Notes: a model not told the origin generated them from the sequence alone. Positions 45,138 to 54,977 are shown, counted from the first letter of the stretch. The stretch is 64,000 nt of DNA from Bordetella sp. BOR01 (GCF_019218885.1 NZ_JAHUWT010000003.1:1054001-1118000); one strand, 5' to 3'. Made by a program: numbers and translations.

Positions 45138-46432
45138 CCCATACCGCTTCTTATACCGAACGGCCCTTTCCGCCGTCGCTGTGGCATGCAACTGCCACGC
45201 CGGCCGGCCCGGACGAACCATTGCAGGATGATTGCAGCGTCGATGTTGCCATCGTCGGTGCCGGCTTTACCGGCCTCTCGGCCGCGCTGCACCTGGCTCA
45301 GAACGGCGCGAAGGTGTGCGTGCTCGAGGCCGAGCAAGTCGGGTGGGGGGCCTCCGGCCGCAATGGCGGGCAAGTCATCCCCGGGCTGAAATACGACCCG
45401 GATGGCATTGCGCGGCGGTTTGGGCCGGATGCGGACTCGCTGATCGAATTGGCCGGGACTGCGGCCGACACCGTGTTCGGCTTGATCGAGCAATTCAATA
45501 TTCCTTGCGATGCCGTACGCAAGGGATGGATACAGACGGCGCATTCGCCTGCGATGATGCGGCTTGTCGAGAAGCGCGCGCGCCAGTGGGAGCGCCGAGG
45601 CGCCCACGTCGAACTGCTCGACCGCGACGCCGTTGCGCAGCGCACCGGTACGCGCAGTTTCGTGGGCGGCTGGGTGGATTACCGGGCCGGTAGCGTACAG
45701 CCCTTGAGCTATGCGCGCGGGCTGGCCGCCGCGGCCCGCGGCCTGGGTGCGTCGATATACGGGCAGACGCGAGTCGCCGCGCTAGAGCGCGGCGGCCGGG
45801 GCTGGACGGTCACCACCCAGGCGGGGCGAACGGTAAACGCCGAACGGGTGCTACTTGCCACGAATGCGTACACCGACACGTTGTGGCCGGGGCTGCGCCG
45901 TTCGATACTGGCCGCCACCAGCTACCTCGTGGCCACCAAGCCTCTGTCGGCTGAACAGGGACGGTCCATCCTCGAGGGAGGCGAAGTATCGTCCGATTCC
46001 AAGCGGTTGCTGGTTTACTTCCGCCGCGACGCGAGCGGCCGCCTGGTGCTGGGTGGGCGCGGGCCATTTTCCGATCCGCATTCGCCGGCGCAGTGGCGCC
46101 ACGTCGAACGTGCGCTGCAGTTGCTTTTTCCCCAATTGGCTGGCGTGGGTTTCGACTATCGCTGGGCTGGGCGCCTGGCGATCACGGCCGATGGGCTTCC
46201 GCATGTGCATGAACCGGCACCCGGGTTGAACGTGGTGCTTGGCTACAATGGCCGCGGCGTCGCGCTGGCCACGACGCTGGGCAAGGTGATCGCCTCGTAT
46301 ATCGCCGCCGGATCCCGCGGCGGGCTGCCTTACCCGGTAACCGCCATCCGCCGCATTCCCGGCCATGGCCTGCAACGGGCCTACCTGGCCGCCGGCGTCA
46401 CCTGGTACCGCCTGCTGGACGCGCTTTCTTGA
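45134..46432 (+). CDS. FAD-dependent amino-acid/amine oxidoreductase (PuuB/OrdL-like)
   Basis: 432 residues, DAO superfamily. FAD is bound by VAIVGAGFTGLSAALHLA (G42-A-G44-F-T-G47), followed by the PuuB/OrdL-type EQVGWGASGRNGGQVIPG and the C-terminal FAD motif LGYNGRGVALATTLGK. E. coli PuuB oxidises gamma-glutamyl-putrescine. Its ATG overlaps the stop of the GGT-like gene (ATGA at 45134-45137), so the two are coupled and may process the same compound in sequence. It is the last gene of the cassette; the rplC promoter starts eight bases after its stop. Confidence 0.9.
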   Translation: MTHTASYTERPFPPSLWHATATPAGPDEPLQDDCSVDVAIVGAGFTGLSAALHLAQNGAKVCVLEAEQVGWGASGRNGGQVIPGLKYDPDGIARRFGPDADSLIELAGTAADTVFGLIEQFNIPCDAVRKGWIQTAHSPAMMRLVEKRARQWERRGAHVELLDRDAVAQRTGTRSFVGGWVDYRAGSVQPLSYARGLAAAARGLGASIYGQTRVAALERGGRGWTVTTQAGRTVNAERVLLATNAYTDTLWPGLRRSILAATSYLVATKPLSAEQGRSILEGGEVSSDSKRLLVYFRRDASGRLVLGGRGPFSDPHSPAQWRHVERALQLLFPQLAGVGFDYRWAGRLAITADGLPHVHEPAPGLNVVLGYNGRGVALATTLGKVIASYIAAGSRGGLPYPVTAIRRIPGHGLQRAYLAAGVTWYRLLDALS

Positions 46433-46440
46433 CGCACGGC

Positions 46441-46470
46441 TTGCAGTCCTTTGATTTAGCGTGCTATTAT
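46441..46470 (+). promoter_or_regulatory. Promoter restarting the S10 operon before rplC
   Basis: TTGCAG (46441-46446), an 18-bp spacer and TATTAT (46465-46470). It begins eight bases after the stop of the FAD oxidase gene. The following leader of about 125 bases has no gene. This promoter lets rplC-rpsQ be expressed independently of rpsJ. Confidence 0.82.
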
Positions 46471-46600
46471 GCCAAGCTTGCCGTTTTGGCAACAGATGCC
46501 GTGGCCGGTAGTTTGGCCAATGGTTACCTGAATTTGTAGGGCTGGAGCCGTTCCCGGCCCGATTAGCCCCGACCAATCGTAGTCGGGAATGGAGAAAACA

Positions 46601-47290
46601 ATGTCGAATTCGACGTCCACGCCCGCCGCGCATCGGTTGGGTCTGGTGGGTCGCAAGGTCGGCATGACCCGCATTTTTACCGAGGAAGGTGAATCCATCC
46701 CGGTAACCGTGCTGGACGTGTCGAACAATCGCGTGACCCAGATCAAGTCTCTGGAAGCCGATGGCTATGCCGCGGTCCAAGTGGCTTATGGCACTCGTCG
46801 TGCCTCGCGTGTGGCTCAGCCGCAAACCGGCCACTACGCCAAAGCTGGCACTGAAGCCGGCAGCATCCTGAAGGAATTCCGCCTGGATCCGGCCCGTCTG
46901 GCCGAATTCACGCCTGGCGCCGTCATTGCCGTGGAATCCGTCTTCGAAGCCGGCCAACAGGTCGACGTCACGGGCACCACCATCGGCAAGGGTTTCGCCG
47001 GCACGATCAAGCGCCACCACTTCGGTTCGCAGCGTGCTTCGCACGGTAACTCGCGGTCGCACCGCGTGCCCGGCTCGATCGGCCAGGCGCAAGATCCGGG
47101 CCGCATCTTTCCCGGCAAGCGCATGGCTGGCCATCTGGGCGATGTGACCCGTACCGTTCAAAACCTCGACGTCGTGCGTGTTGACGCCGAGCGTGGCCTG
47201 CTGCTGGTCAAGGGCGCTGTCCCCGGCCATGCGGGCGGCGATGTCGTCGTGCGTCCGGCCATCAAGGCGCCGGCCAAGAAGGGGGCGTAA
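46601..47290 (+). CDS. rplC: 50S ribosomal protein L3
   Basis: Assembly-initiating 23S rRNA-binding protein, 229 residues. The ATG at 46601 is preferred over one at 46589 because GGAGAAAACA gives it ideal ribosome-site spacing. It starts [26 protein letters not shown] and has the central [22 protein letters not shown]. It is the first gene of this S10 block, with rplD five bases later. Confidence 0.97.
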   Translation: MSNSTSTPAAHRLGLVGRKVGMTRIFTEEGESIPVTVLDVSNNRVTQIKSLEADGYAAVQVAYGTRRASRVAQPQTGHYAKAGTEAGSILKEFRLDPARLAEFTPGAVIAVESVFEAGQQVDVTGTTIGKGFAGTIKRHHFGSQRASHGNSRSHRVPGSIGQAQDPGRIFPGKRMAGHLGDVTRTVQNLDVVRVDAERGLLLVKGAVPGHAGGDVVVRPAIKAPAKKGA

Positions 47291-47295
47291 GCAAC

Positions 47296-47913
47296 ATGGA
47301 TCTCAAGCTCCTGAACGACCAAGGTCAGGCCGCTACGTTCAGCGCGCCCGACACCATCTTCGGTCGCGATTTCAACGAAGCGCTGGTTCACCAAGTCGTG
47401 GTGGCCTACCAGGCCAACGCGCGCAGTGGTAACCGTGCCCAGAAAGACCGCGCCGAAGTCAAGCACTCCACCAAGAAGCCCTGGCGCCAAAAGGGTACCG
47501 GCCGCGCTCGCGCCGGTATGACCTCGTCGCCGTTGTGGCGTGGGGGTGGTCGCACTTTCCCGAACTCGCCTGAAGAAAACTTCAGCCAGAAGGTCAACAA
47601 GAAGATGTACCGCGCTGGTATCCGCTCGATTCTGTCGCAGCTGGCCCGCGAAGACCGCATCGCCGTCGTTGACACGTTCGACCTCGAATCGCCCAAGACC
47701 AAGCTGGCTGCTGCCAAGCTGAAGAGCCTGGGCCTGGATTCGGTGCTGATCATCACCGACGCCGTCGATGAAAATGTTTACCTCGCTACCCGCAACCTGC
47801 CGCACGTTGCCGTGGTCGAGCCCCGTTATGCCGATCCGTTGTCGCTGATCCACTACAAGAAAGTGCTGATCACCAAGCCGGCCATCGCTCAACTCGAGGA
47901 GATGCTGGGATGA
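47296..47913 (+). CDS. rplD: 50S ribosomal protein L4
   Basis: 205 residues; 50S assembly protein whose loop lines the exit tunnel. RGTGRARAG-type tunnel sequence ([20 protein letters not shown]) is present. In E. coli L4 represses the S10 operon through the leader upstream of rpsJ. Here rpsJ is in another transcript, so that feedback, if kept, must act on the rplC leader instead. It overlaps rplW by four bases. Confidence 0.97.
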   Translation: MDLKLLNDQGQAATFSAPDTIFGRDFNEALVHQVVVAYQANARSGNRAQKDRAEVKHSTKKPWRQKGTGRARAGMTSSPLWRGGGRTFPNSPEENFSQKVNKKMYRAGIRSILSQLAREDRIAVVDTFDLESPKTKLAAAKLKSLGLDSVLIITDAVDENVYLATRNLPHVAVVEPRYADPLSLIHYKKVLITKPAIAQLEEMLG

Positions 47914-48206
47914 ACGCCGAACGCTTGATGCAAGTCATTCTGGCCCCGATCGTGACCGAAAAGGCCACCTTCATCGCCGAGAAGAATCAGCAAGTCGCTT
48001 TCCGTGTCGTGGCTGACGCTACCAAGCCGGAAATCAAGGCTGCCGTCGAACTGCTGTTCAAAGTGCAGGTCGAGTCCGTGCAGGTCCTCAACCGTAAGGG
48101 CAAAGTCAAGCGCTTTGGCCGCTTCGTGGGTCGCCGCCGCAGTGAGCGCAAGGCCTATGTTGCGCTCAAGGATGGCCAGGAAATCGACTTTGCGGAGGTG
48201 AAGTAA
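47910..48206 (+). CDS. rplW: 50S ribosomal protein L23
   Basis: 98 residues; sits at the exit of the peptide tunnel and docks trigger factor and SRP. It starts [21 protein letters not shown] and has [16 protein letters not shown] in the rRNA-binding loop. ATGA overlaps the rplD stop, and its own stop directly abuts the rplB ATG. Confidence 0.97.
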   Translation: MNAERLMQVILAPIVTEKATFIAEKNQQVAFRVVADATKPEIKAAVELLFKVQVESVQVLNRKGKVKRFGRFVGRRRSERKAYVALKDGQEIDFAEVK

Positions 48207-49034
48207 ATGGCCCTCGTCAAAGTAAAACCGACTTCGGCTGGCCGCCGTGGCATGGTGAAGGTAGTTAGCCCGAATCTGCACAAAGGCGCGCCGCATGCCG
48301 CCCTGCTCGAAAAGAAGACTCGTGGCTCGGGCCGTAACAACAACGGCCACATCACGATCCGTCATCGTGGCGGCGGTCATAAGCAGCACTACCGCGTCGT
48401 CGACTTCCGTCGCAACAAGGACGGCATTCCGGCCAAGGTGGAACGCCTCGAGTACGACCCCAACCGTACGGCGCACATCGCTCTGCTGTGCTACGCCGAC
48501 GGCGAACGTCGCTACATCATCGCGCCGCGCGGCCTGGAAGTGGGTGCCACGCTGATCTCGGGCATTGAAGCCCCGATCCGCGCCGGCAACACGCTGCCGA
48601 TTCGCAACATTCCGGTGGGTACCACGATCCACTGCATCGAAATGATTCCCGGCAAGGGCGCCCAGATGGCGCGTTCGGCTGGCGCGTCGGCGGTGCTGCT
48701 GGCCCGTGAAGGCACCTATGCTCAAGTGCGTCTGCGTTCGGGCGAAGTCCGTCGCGTGCATATCGAGTGCCGTGCCACCATCGGTGAAGTCGGTAACGAA
48801 GAACACAGCCTGCGCCAGATCGGCAAGGCCGGTGCAATGCGTTGGCGCGGTGTGCGTCCGACGGTTCGTGGCGTGGCCATGAACCCGGTCGATCACCCGC
48901 ACGGCGGCGGCGAAGGCCGTACCGGCGAAGCACGCGAACCGGTCAGCCCGTGGGGCACGCCCTCGAAGGGTTTCAAGACCCGTCGCAACAAGCGGACGAA
49001 CAACATGATCGTCCAACGGCGCAAGCGCAAGTAA
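48207..49034 (+). CDS. rplB: 50S ribosomal protein L2
   Basis: 275 residues; helps join the subunits and form the peptidyl-transferase centre. It contains the conserved [21 protein letters not shown] (the critical histidine in the HPHGGGEGR loop) and ends with [12 protein letters not shown]. There is no gap after rplW, so translation is coupled. Confidence 0.98.
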   Translation: MALVKVKPTSAGRRGMVKVVSPNLHKGAPHAALLEKKTRGSGRNNNGHITIRHRGGGHKQHYRVVDFRRNKDGIPAKVERLEYDPNRTAHIALLCYADGERRYIIAPRGLEVGATLISGIEAPIRAGNTLPIRNIPVGTTIHCIEMIPGKGAQMARSAGASAVLLAREGTYAQVRLRSGEVRRVHIECRATIGEVGNEEHSLRQIGKAGAMRWRGVRPTVRGVAMNPVDHPHGGGEGRTGEAREPVSPWGTPSKGFKTRRNKRTNNMIVQRRKRK

Positions 49035-49046
49035 GAGGCGAACACT

Positions 49047-49322
49047 ATGTCACGTTCGATCAAGAAAGGCCCGTTTGTCGATGCCTACCTCATCAAGAAG
49101 GTAGACACGGCTGTTGCGGGCAAAGACAAGAAGCCGATCAAGACCTGGTCGCGTCGTTCCACGATCCTGCCCGAGTTCATCGGTCTGACGATCGCTGTGC
49201 ACAACGGCCGCCAGCACGTTCCCGTGTACATCAACGAGAACATGGTCGGTCACAAGCTCGGCGAGTTCGCGCTGACCCGTACGTTCAAGGGCCACGCTGC
49301 GGACAAGAAGGCGAAGAGGTAA
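49047..49322 (+). CDS. rpsS: 30S ribosomal protein S19
   Basis: 91 residues; forms a complex with S13 in the 30S head. It opens [20 protein letters not shown] and has the conserved [21 protein letters not shown]. Twelve bases after rplB. Confidence 0.97.
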   Translation: MSRSIKKGPFVDAYLIKKVDTAVAGKDKKPIKTWSRRSTILPEFIGLTIAVHNGRQHVPVYINENMVGHKLGEFALTRTFKGHAADKKAKR

Positions 49323-49325
49323 GCG

Positions 49326-49655
49326 ATGGAAACTACTGCCATTATCCGTGGGGTTCACATCTCGGCGCAGAAGACCCGTCTGGTTGCGGACCTGATCCGC
49401 GGCAAGTCGGTTGCCCAGGCGCTGAACATCCTCACCTTTTCCCCGAAGAAGGCCGCCGGCATCCTGAAGAAGGCTGTCGAGTCCGCTATCGCCAATGCCG
49501 AACACAACGACGGCGCCGATATCGACGAATTGAAAGTCACCACGATTTTCGTCGACAAGGCGCAATCGATGAAGCGTTTCTCGGCTCGTGCAAAGGGCCG
49601 CGGCAACCGCATCGAGAAGCAGACCTGCCATATCACGGTCAAGGTCGGAGCCTAA
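49326..49655 (+). CDS. rplV: 50S ribosomal protein L22
   Basis: 109 residues; its hairpin loop reaches into the exit tunnel and is a site of macrolide resistance changes in other bacteria. It starts [26 protein letters not shown], with the loop region [18 protein letters not shown] intact. Three bases after rpsS. Confidence 0.97.
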   Translation: METTAIIRGVHISAQKTRLVADLIRGKSVAQALNILTFSPKKAAGILKKAVESAIANAEHNDGADIDELKVTTIFVDKAQSMKRFSARAKGRGNRIEKQTCHITVKVGA

Positions 49656-49664
49656 GGAGTCACG

Positions 49665-50456
49665 ATGGGTCAGAAAATTCACCCCACAGGGTTCCGTCTC
49701 GCGGTCACCCGTAATTGGTCCTCGCGTTGGTTCGCCGATGACAAAGCTTTCGGCACCATGCTGGCCGAAGACATCCGCGTTCGCGAATACCTGAAGAAGA
49801 AGCTCAAGAGCGCCTCGGTTGGCCGAGTCATCATCGAGCGTCCCGCCAAGAACGCCCGCATCACCGTCTACTCGGCTCGTCCGGGCGTGGTGATCGGCAA
49901 GCGCGGCGAAGACATCGAAAACCTGAAGGCCGATCTGCAGCGCCTGATGGGCGTGCCTGTGCACGTCAACATCGAGGAAATCCGCAAGCCGGAAACCGAC
50001 GCTCAACTGATCGCCGATTCGATCTCGCAGCAGCTCGAAAAGCGCATCATGTTCCGCCGCGCCATGAAGCGCGCCATGCAGAACGCAATGCGCCTGGGCG
50101 CCCAGGGCATCAAGATCATGAGCTCGGGTCGTCTGAACGGTATCGAAATCGCACGCACCGAGTGGTATCGCGAAGGCCGTGTGCCGCTTCACACGCTGAA
50201 AGCCAATATCGACTACGGCACCTCGGAAGCCCACACCACCTATGGTGTGATCGGCATCAAGGTCTGGGTCTACAAAGGCGACATGCTGGCCAACGGCGAA
50301 TTGCCGCCGGAAGCCGCTACCCCGCGTGAAGAAGAACGCCGTCCGCGTCGCGCACCGCGTGGCGATCGTCCCGATGGCGGTCGTCCCGGTCGTCCAGGTG
50401 GTCGTGGCCGTGGTCCCCGCAAGGCGGACGCAGCTCCGGCGCCTGAAGGAGAATAA
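49665..50456 (+). CDS. rpsC: 30S ribosomal protein S3
   Basis: 263 residues; part of the mRNA-entry helicase. A KH domain carries [18 protein letters not shown]. The C-terminal tail after about residue 212 is long, rich in Arg, Gly, Pro and Asp (REEERRPRR to the end), and probably disordered; such tails are common in betaproteobacterial S3. Two bases before rplP. Confidence 0.97.
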   Translation: MGQKIHPTGFRLAVTRNWSSRWFADDKAFGTMLAEDIRVREYLKKKLKSASVGRVIIERPAKNARITVYSARPGVVIGKRGEDIENLKADLQRLMGVPVHVNIEEIRKPETDAQLIADSISQQLEKRIMFRRAMKRAMQNAMRLGAQGIKIMSSGRLNGIEIARTEWYREGRVPLHTLKANIDYGTSEAHTTYGVIGIKVWVYKGDMLANGELPPEAATPREEERRPRRAPRGDRPDGGRPGRPGGRGRGPRKADAAPAPEGE

Positions 50457-50458
50457 CC

Positions 50459-50875
50459 ATGCTGCAACCCTCTCGCAGAAAATATCGCAAAGAGCAAAAG
50501 GGCCGCAACACCGGTCTGGCGACCCGCGGCACGCATGTGTCGTTCGGCGAGTTCGGTCTGAAGGCCACTGGTCGTGGCCGCCTGACCGCACGCCAAATCG
50601 AAGCGGCGCGTCGTGCCATCAACCGTCACATCAAGCGTGGCGGCCGTATCTGGATTCGCATTTTCCCGGATAAGCCGATCTCGCAGAAGCCTGCCGAAGT
50701 CCGGATGGGTAACGGTAAAGGTAACCCCGAGTACTGGGTCGCCGAAATCCAACCCGGCAAGGTGCTCTACGAAATGGAAGGTGTCAGCGAAGAGCTCGCG
50801 CGCGAGGCGTTCCGCCTGGCTGCCGCCAAGCTGCCGATCTCGACCACGTTCGTCGCGCGTCATATCGGTGCTTAA
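50459..50875 (+). CDS. rplP: 50S ribosomal protein L16
   Basis: 138 residues; binds 23S rRNA near the A site. It starts [21 protein letters not shown] and has the conserved [26 protein letters not shown]. It is tightly linked with rpsC (two bases) and rpmC (ten). Confidence 0.97.
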   Translation: MLQPSRRKYRKEQKGRNTGLATRGTHVSFGEFGLKATGRGRLTARQIEAARRAINRHIKRGGRIWIRIFPDKPISQKPAEVRMGNGKGNPEYWVAEIQPGKVLYEMEGVSEELAREAFRLAAAKLPISTTFVARHIGA

Positions 50876-50885
50876 GGAGTACACA

Positions 50886-51077
50886 ATGAAAGCCAGCGAA
50901 CTCCGTTCGAAAGACGCCGCCGAGCTCGGCAAAGAGCTCGAGAGCCTGCTGAAGGCTCAATTCGGTCTGCGTATGCAGAAGGCCACGCAGCAGCTTGCCA
51001 ATACCAGCCAGCTGCGCAACGTGCGTCGCGATATCGCGCGCGTGCGTACCTTGCTGACCGAGCAGGCAGGGAAATAA
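50886..51077 (+). CDS. rpmC: 50S ribosomal protein L29
   Basis: 63 residues from the ATG at 50886 behind AAGGAGT, a two-helix protein at the tunnel exit. [20 protein letters not shown] and the family motif [16 protein letters not shown] are visible. The same frame is open upstream inside rplP, but that part is not used. Confidence 0.96.
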   Translation: MKASELRSKDAAELGKELESLLKAQFGLRMQKATQQLANTSQLRNVRRDIARVRTLLTEQAGK

Positions 51078-51079
51078 TC

Positions 51080-51358
51080 ATGAGCGAAACTCAAAACACT
51101 CAAACCAAGCGCCAGCGTACGCTGGTTGGCAAGGTCGTCAGCAACAAGATGGACAAGACGGTCGTCGTTCTGGTCGAACGCCGCGTCAAGCACCCCATCT
51201 ACGGCAAGATCGTCATGCGTTCGGCGAAGTACAAGGCGCACGATGAATCGAACCAATACAACGAAGGCGACACTGTCGAAATCGCGGAAGGCCGTCCCAT
51301 CTCGCGTTCCAAGTCCTGGAACGTGGTGCGCCTGGTCGAAGCGGTACGCATCATCTAA
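51080..51358 (+). CDS. rpsQ: 30S ribosomal protein S17
   Basis: 92 residues; early-assembly 16S rRNA-binding OB-fold protein. The core [22 protein letters not shown] and [17 protein letters not shown] is conserved. It is the last gene of this S10 block. A strong terminator follows, and 2.9 kb of other genes separate it from rplN. Confidence 0.97.
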   Translation: MSETQNTQTKRQRTLVGKVVSNKMDKTVVVLVERRVKHPIYGKIVMRSAKYKAHDESNQYNEGDTVEIAEGRPISRSKSWNVVRLVEAVRII

Positions 51359-51393
51359 TTGATGCAAACGGAGCGGCTTGCCGCTCCGCCATG

Positions 51394-51428
51394 AAAAACG
51401 GCAAGGATCATTTCCTTGCCGTTTTTTT
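51394..51428 (+). terminator. Terminator after rpsQ
   Basis: AAAAACGGCAAGGA (51394-51407) pairs with TCCTTGCCGTTTTT (51413-51426), and the T-run continues to 51428. A smaller hairpin, GGAGCGG/CCGCTCC, precedes it. This is a clear Rho-independent terminator. Confidence 0.95.
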
Positions 51429-51479
51429 ATTACCGTCCTTCCAGGTGTCGGTAATTCACCGCACGCGGCGACTAGGCCG

Positions 51480-51562
51480 GGGACGCAGCGGAGCCGGCTT
51501 TGCCGGTCCGCCTGCGTCGCCCCCTTGAGGGGGAAGCGCGTAGCGCTTCGGAGGTGGGCTCA
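51480..51562. repeat. Multi-hairpin dispersed repeat supplying the ALDH stop codon
   Basis: Three inverted repeats follow one another: GACGCAG with CTGCGTC enclosing CCGGC-TTT-GCCGG, then CCCC-CTTG-AGGGG, then AAGCGC-GTA-GCGCTT. It ends GTGGGCTCA, where TCA (51560-51562) is the stop of the minus-strand aldehyde dehydrogenase gene. I recall this sequence style as frequent between genes in Burkholderiales; it may act as a two-way terminator. Confidence 0.7.
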
Positions 51563-52987
51563 GATATGCGTGATGAACTTGGTGACCAGGTAGCCATCGA
51601 AGGTTTCCAGGCCGCCTTCACTGCCGATGCCGCTGTCCTTGATGCCGCCGAACGGGGTCTCAGCCAGGGCGCTGCCAAAGTGGTTGATGTTGACCATACC
51701 TGCTTCGAGGCCGTTGCTGACCTTGGTCGCGGTCTGCAGCGAGTTGGTGAATACATACGACGACAGGCCGAACGGCAGGCTGTTGGCACGGCGCAGCACT
51801 TCATCGGTGTCTTTGAAACGCACCACCGGTGCCACGGGGCCGAACGGTTCTTCGGTCATCAGCATCGAATCGTCGGGCAGCTCGGTGACCACCGTAGGCG
51901 AGAAGAAAAAGCCCTTGCGGTCTAGTGGTTCGCCACCCAGCGCGATCTTGCCGCCATGCTTCTTGGCATCTTCCACGAACTTGCTCATGGCCGGAACGCG
52001 ACGCTCGTGCGCCAGCGGGCCCATTTGAGTGCCCTCTTCCAGGCCGTCGCCAACCTTGATGCCCTTGAGCACTTCGGTAAAGCGCGCCAGGAACTGTTCG
52101 TAGGCGCCTTCTTGCACGTAGAACCGGGTGGGCGACACGCACACCTGGCCGGCATTGCGGATCTTGAACTTGGCCAGCATCTCGGCGGCACGGCCCACGT
52201 CGGCATCGTCGAACACCAGCACGGGCGAATGGCCGCCCAGTTCCATTGTGACCCGTTTCATGTGCGCGCCGGCCAGCGCGGCCAGTTGCTTGCCCACCGG
52301 CACCGAACCCGTGAACGACACCTTGCGCACGATGGGCGAGCGGATCAGGTAGTCGGAAATCTTGGCAGGTTCACCCCAGACGATATTCAGGCAGCCCTTG
52401 GGTAGCCCGGCGTCGTGGAACATGCGCGCGATCGCCATCACTGCGCTGGGTGAATCCTCGGGCCCTTTCAGGATGACGGTGCAGCCGGCGCCCAGCGCCG
52501 CGGCGATCTTGCGGATGGCCTGGTTGTACGGGAAGTTCCAGGGCGTGAAGGCAGCGCATACACCAATGGGTTCGCGTACAACGAACTGGCGCACGTCGGG
52601 GTTGCGCGGCGGAATGACGCGGCCATAAATGCGGCGGCATTCTTCGGCGTGCCAATCGGCATGTTCGGCGCAGGCGGTGATCTCGCCCACGGACTCGGCC
52701 AGCGGCTTGCCCTGGTCCAGGGTCATGTTGCGGCCGATTTCCTTGGCGCGCTCGCGCGACAGCGAGGCCACCTTGCGCAGAATGGTCGAGCGCTCCATGG
52801 GCGAGCTGTGCTTCCAGGATTCGAAGGCCCGCTGCGCGGCGGCCAGGGCGCGGTCCAGGTCGGCCTCGGTGGCGTGCGGCAGCTGGCCCAATACTTCCAG
52901 GGAGGCCGGATTGATGACGTCCTGGGTGCGGCGACCGTCGCCGGTCAGGAATTCACCGTCGATATACAGCGCCAACTGTTCATACAT
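51560..52987 (-). CDS. NAD(P)-dependent aldehyde dehydrogenase, succinate-semialdehyde dehydrogenase-like
   Basis: 475 residues, ALDH superfamily, oxidising an aldehyde to its acid. Catalytic C283 lies in [18 protein letters not shown], the general base E249 in [18 protein letters not shown], and the oxyanion asparagine N151 in [10 protein letters not shown]. The cofactor region has KGPEDSP and [11 protein letters not shown]. Overall it is closest to the GabD/succinate-semialdehyde group, but substrate assignment within ALDHs is unreliable. It is transcribed against the ribosomal genes, lies between rpsQ and rplN, and has no obvious operon partner. Confidence 0.9.
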   Translation of the reverse strand: MYEQLALYIDGEFLTGDGRRTQDVINPASLEVLGQLPHATEADLDRALAAAQRAFESWKHSSPMERSTILRKVASLSRERAKEIGRNMTLDQGKPLAESVGEITACAEHADWHAEECRRIYGRVIPPRNPDVRQFVVREPIGVCAAFTPWNFPYNQAIRKIAAALGAGCTVILKGPEDSPSAVMAIARMFHDAGLPKGCLNIVWGEPAKISDYLIRSPIVRKVSFTGSVPVGKQLAALAGAHMKRVTMELGGHSPVLVFDDADVGRAAEMLAKFKIRNAGQVCVSPTRFYVQEGAYEQFLARFTEVLKGIKVGDGLEEGTQMGPLAHERRVPAMSKFVEDAKKHGGKIALGGEPLDRKGFFFSPTVVTELPDDSMLMTEEPFGPVAPVVRFKDTDEVLRRANSLPFGLSSYVFTNSLQTATKVSNGLEAGMVNINHFGSALAETPFGGIKDSGIGSEGGLETFDGYLVTKFITHI

Positions 52988-53186
52988 GCCAGAGTTCCTT
53001 GCGAAAAGGGTGGGAATAGCTGTGAGTACCTCTCAGTCTAAACCAGCTTGGGCGCCCGCGCATGGGCCACTGCGCCGCGCGCGGCGGGGGCCAATTGCCT
53101 GCGGGCACCGGGCCGGCCGAGAGGCGCCGGCCAGGCAACGGGGCCCGGGACTGCCGTATACTCGCGCACATTCGATCCGCCATGCT

Positions 53187-53939
53187 ATGCAATTGCCCAG
53201 CCAGGATATCGCCGCCCCGCGCAGTCTTTTCTCTCGCGTTTTCTTCCGGTTCCTCGACTGGCTGCAGCGCCGCATCGCCCGGGCATCACTGGTGGGCGAC
53301 AGCCCCATCTTCGACAATGCCGCGTTTGCCTGGATAGGCGCCCTCGAAGCGCACACGCCCGCCATCCGCGACGAGCTGCAAGTCTTGCTGCAAGAGCGCG
53401 AACGCCTGCCGGCCTTTCACGAAATCTCTCCAGACGTGGGCATGATCACGGCGGACGACCAATGGAAGACCTTCCTGTTTCTGGCCTACGGCCTGCGGTC
53501 CGAGCGCAACCTGGCCCGGTGCCCAGCCACTGCCCGGGCGTTGGCCAGCATCCCCGGCCTGCGCACGGCCTTCTTTTCCATCCTTGAACCCGGCAAGCGG
53601 ATTCCCCTGCATCGCGGCCCCTACAACGGCGTGCTGCGGTTGCACCTGGGCCTGGTGGTGCCCGAACCGCGCGAACGCTGCTGGATCGAGGTTGGCGGCC
53701 AGCGATATGCCTGGGAAGAAGGGCGCGCGGTGGTCTTCGATGACCTGTATCCGCACCAGGTCCACAATGACACGCCAGGGCTGCGGGCGGTGTTGTTCGT
53801 CGATTTCGAGCGCCCCTGCCGGGCGCCGGTGCGCTGGCTGAACCGGCTGGTACTGAAAGTGGCGCCTCTGACCGACGAGATCCGGCGGGGCAAGGCCAAC
53901 CACGACGCCTGGGAAGCCCGCTATTACAAGTATAAATAG
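53187..53939 (+). CDS. Aspartyl/asparaginyl beta-hydroxylase family protein, LpxO-like
   Basis: Fe(II)/2-oxoglutarate dioxygenase-type protein, 250 residues from the ATG at 53187, which gives an N-terminus (MQLPSQDIAAPRSLFSRVFF) suited to membrane contact; the frame is open upstream but without family sequence. Candidate iron and 2-oxoglutarate residues are in LHRGPYNGVLRLHLGLVVP (H142, H153) and VVFDDLYPHQVHNDTPGLRAVLFVDFERP (H190, H193 and R200). Members include LpxO, which 2-hydroxylates a lipid A acyl chain; a lipid A role is likely but inferred. It lies just before the rplN leader. Confidence 0.82.
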   Translation: MQLPSQDIAAPRSLFSRVFFRFLDWLQRRIARASLVGDSPIFDNAAFAWIGALEAHTPAIRDELQVLLQERERLPAFHEISPDVGMITADDQWKTFLFLAYGLRSERNLARCPATARALASIPGLRTAFFSILEPGKRIPLHRGPYNGVLRLHLGLVVPEPRERCWIEVGGQRYAWEEGRAVVFDDLYPHQVHNDTPGLRAVLFVDFERPCRAPVRWLNRLVLKVAPLTDEIRRGKANHDAWEARYYKYK

Positions 53940-54004
53940 TGACGTATCAAATGGCCATTTGGCCACATGCGTAGCGCACCCAGGCAAGGTTTTCCAGATG
54001 AGGC

Positions 54005-54033
54005 TTGCGCTTTTTCTCTCTGCGGGGTAGAAT
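54005..54033 (+). promoter_or_regulatory. Promoter of the spc-alpha operon
   Basis: TTGCGC (54005-54010), 17-bp spacer, TAGAAT (54028-54033). It lies 66 bases after the hydroxylase gene and 232 bases before rplN. The 326-base gap 53940-54265 otherwise holds a gene-free leader. Confidence 0.8.
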
Positions 54034-54265
54034 TACCAGCTTTCCCGAGTTGCCATTACCGGATTCGTGCAGCAGCCCATAGGCTGCGGCAGGCCAGCAA
54101 GGGTGCCGGGGGAAGTATTCGCAGGATTTCAACCCAGGGTCGCGGCATTGCCTTTGAAGATTGTCTTCGAAGCGGGCGGCGGACCTGACGGGACCAAAAC
54201 TGGCAGGAAGTGCGGTGTTTCCAGGTGGAAGCCGTAGTTCCGGTTAAGTTGGAACAGGAAAAATC

Positions 54266-54634
54266 ATGATCCAAATGCAGACCACGCTGGACGTGGCCGA
54301 CAACACCGGTGCGCGCGCTGTCATGTGCATCAAGGTGCTCGGTGGCTCTAAGCGCCGTTATGCCGGTATCGGCGACATCATCAAGGTGAGCGTCAAGGAT
54401 GCGGCCCCGCGCGGGCGCGTCAAGAAAGGCGAAATCTACAACGCCGTGGTGGTTCGCACCGCCAAGGGCGTGCGCCGCAAAGACGGTTCGCTGATCCGCT
54501 TCGGCGGCAATGCCGCCGTGTTGCTCAACGCCAAGCTGGAGCCCATCGGCACCCGCATCTTCGGACCCGTTACGCGTGAACTGCGTACCGAGCGTTTCAT
54601 GAAGATTGTGTCGCTGGCCCCCGAAGTGCTGTAA
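54266..54634 (+). CDS. rplN: 50S ribosomal protein L14
   Basis: 122 residues; forms an intersubunit bridge and binds RsfS. It begins [27 protein letters not shown] and has [19 protein letters not shown]. First gene of the spc block. Confidence 0.98.
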
Positions 54635-54644
54635 GGAGCCCTCG

Positions 54645-54965
54645 ATGAACAACATCCGTAAAGGCGACGAAGTCATCGTCCTGACCGGCCGCGACAAGAA
54701 GCGTCGCGGTACCGTGCTGGCTCGCGTCGATGCCGACCATGTCCTGGTCGAGGGCGTCAACGTCGTCAAGAAGCACGTGAAGGCCAATCCCATGGCCAAC
54801 AACCCGGGCGGTATCGTCGAAAAGACCCTGCCGATCCATATCTCCAACGTGGCGCTGTTCAACCCGGCCACGGGCAAGGGCGATCGCGTCGGCGTGCAAG
54901 AAGTCGACGGCCGCAAGGTCCGTGTGTTCCGTTCCAATGGTGCCGTTGTCGGCGCCAAGGCGTAA
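54645..54965 (+). CDS. rplX: 50S ribosomal protein L24
   Basis: 106 residues from the ATG at 54645 behind AAGGAG; the frame is open slightly upstream inside rplN. KOW domain [22 protein letters not shown] and the conserved [13 protein letters not shown]. An early 50S assembly protein. Confidence 0.97.
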   Translation: MNNIRKGDEVIVLTGRDKKRRGTVLARVDADHVLVEGVNVVKKHVKANPMANNPGGIVEKTLPIHISNVALFNPATGKGDRVGVQEVDGRKVRVFRSNGAVVGAKA

Positions 54966-54977
54966 GGGGCGACAGAC

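Noticed and set aside
35612-46440. Cassette as a prophage or transposon insertion
   Set aside because: No integrase, transposase, terminal repeats or target duplication were seen, and the genes have normal GC-rich codon use apart from the AT-rich leader.
52629-53186. Upstream extension of the hydroxylase-like frame
   Set aside because: It overlaps the ALDH gene on the other strand and has low-complexity basic sequence; the family starts after the ATG at 53187.
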